A program made the translations under genes and the position numbers. The notes beneath the pieces are model-generated. The model ran no database searches. It was given only the letters and a program-made list of their open reading frames with translations, and was not told the DNA's origin. This document shows, piece by piece, positions 19,270-19,406 of a stretch of 19,406 bases of DNA. Positions within the stretch are counted from its first letter, which is position 1, and every line of letters begins with the position of its first letter. This stretch comes from Eubacteriales Family XIII. Incertae Sedis bacterium (GTDB lineage: Bacteria > Bacillota > Clostridia > Peptostreptococcales > Anaerovoracaceae). The stretch covers positions 1-19,406 of the forward strand of contig JAISTF010000059.1 in assembly GCA_031272745.1 (NCBI GenBank), written 5' to 3'.

Positions 19270-19406
19270 AAAAGCGCCCCCTTGAGCCGCTCGATCAGCG
19301 CGATCGCCGCCGCCGGCGTCAGCCCCATCATATCCAACGCGCGCACTTCGTCCAAAAGTGCCGCCAGCGAAGCGAGTGCAGGATCCGCTCGTAAATCGTG
19401 TAGGGG
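19266..19406 (-). CDS. mutS: DNA mismatch repair protein MutS (3' end only)
   Basis: 47 codons run in from the window edge and stop at TGA (19268-19266), overlapping the mutL GTG. The end, LLDEVRALDMMGLTPAAAIALIERLKGAL, is the canonical MutS C-terminus (LxxLDxxxLTPxxALxxLxxLK). The first three codons (P-L-H; the opposite strand reads GTAGGGG at 19400-19406) match the edge of palindromic element A in the frame used in mutL and the YnbB-like gene. Confidence 0.88.
   Translation of the reverse strand, partial: PLHDLRADPALASLAALLDEVRALDMMGLTPAAAIALIERLKGALL
19400..19406 (+). repeat. probable edge of a further palindromic element A copy (inside mutS)
   Basis: GTAGGGG, the first seven bases of element A, is cut by the window end. 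In the mutS frame it gives P-L, as in GGRMPPL. Seven bases alone could be chance. Confidence 0.35.

Noticed and set aside
1..19406. CRISPR array or tRNA/rRNA genes.
   Set aside because: No regularly spaced direct repeats, and no tRNA cloverleaf or rRNA-like conserved stretch was recognised by reading; a covariance-model search was not possible.

Overview
The window is G+C-rich and reads like the chromosome of a member of the Bacillota (Firmicutes), probably an uncultured or gut clostridial lineage. The evidence is the alaS - ireB - ruvX gene order, IreB itself (a Firmicutes-restricted family), the mutS-mutL pair near miaA, a LysM/YneA-like protein behind Gram-positive-type LexA boxes, and a YnbB-type methionine gamma-lyase family enzyme. 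No phage, plasmid or CRISPR signature was seen. The assignment is by gene content only; no species is claimed.

Layout. 1-1504: the 3' part of an IscU/NifU Fe-S scaffold, facing an aldo/keto reductase with a C-terminal ferredoxin domain. 1505-5146: a short candidate RNA ending in a terminator, then alaS, ireB and ruvX. 5150-8950 (minus): a LysM protein with SOS-type promoter, and an operon of tyrosine recombinase, PLP-dependent YnbB-like enzyme and TVP38-family membrane protein joined by 4-base overlaps. 8951-10199: an A+T-richer gap and an unrecognised protein with a possible C-terminal nuclease fold. 10227-13279: a flavodoxin/ferredoxin protein with an MBL hydrolase, a divergent TetR regulator, and a 4Fe-4S protein. 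13342-15281: miaA and an alpha/beta hydrolase. 15355-16484: an MscS channel. 16497-17134: a Phd/YefM-RelE/ParE module whose toxin has a nonsense codon. 17170-19406: mutL and the end of mutS.

Two patterns cut across genes. First, many genes have a -10-like hexamer (usually TAGAAT, often with an extended TGn) exactly six bases before a start codon, suggesting leaderless mRNAs. In three cases (alaS, mscS, the 4Fe-4S gene) the start codon at that place opens a 7-13 codon mini-ORF that contains the ribosome binding site of the main gene and stops in an ATGA overlap with its start codon. Second, two families of short palindromic elements are spread through the window and mostly lie in frame inside conserved housekeeping genes (aldo/keto reductase, YnbB-like enzyme, miaA, mutL and, by extrapolation at the edge, mutS).

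Functional themes are Fe-S/redox proteins, translation and tRNA modification, DNA repair and SOS response, and membrane stress. Many predicted reading frames begin far upstream of the real genes; starts given here were re-chosen from ribosome binding sites, overlaps and promoter positions.
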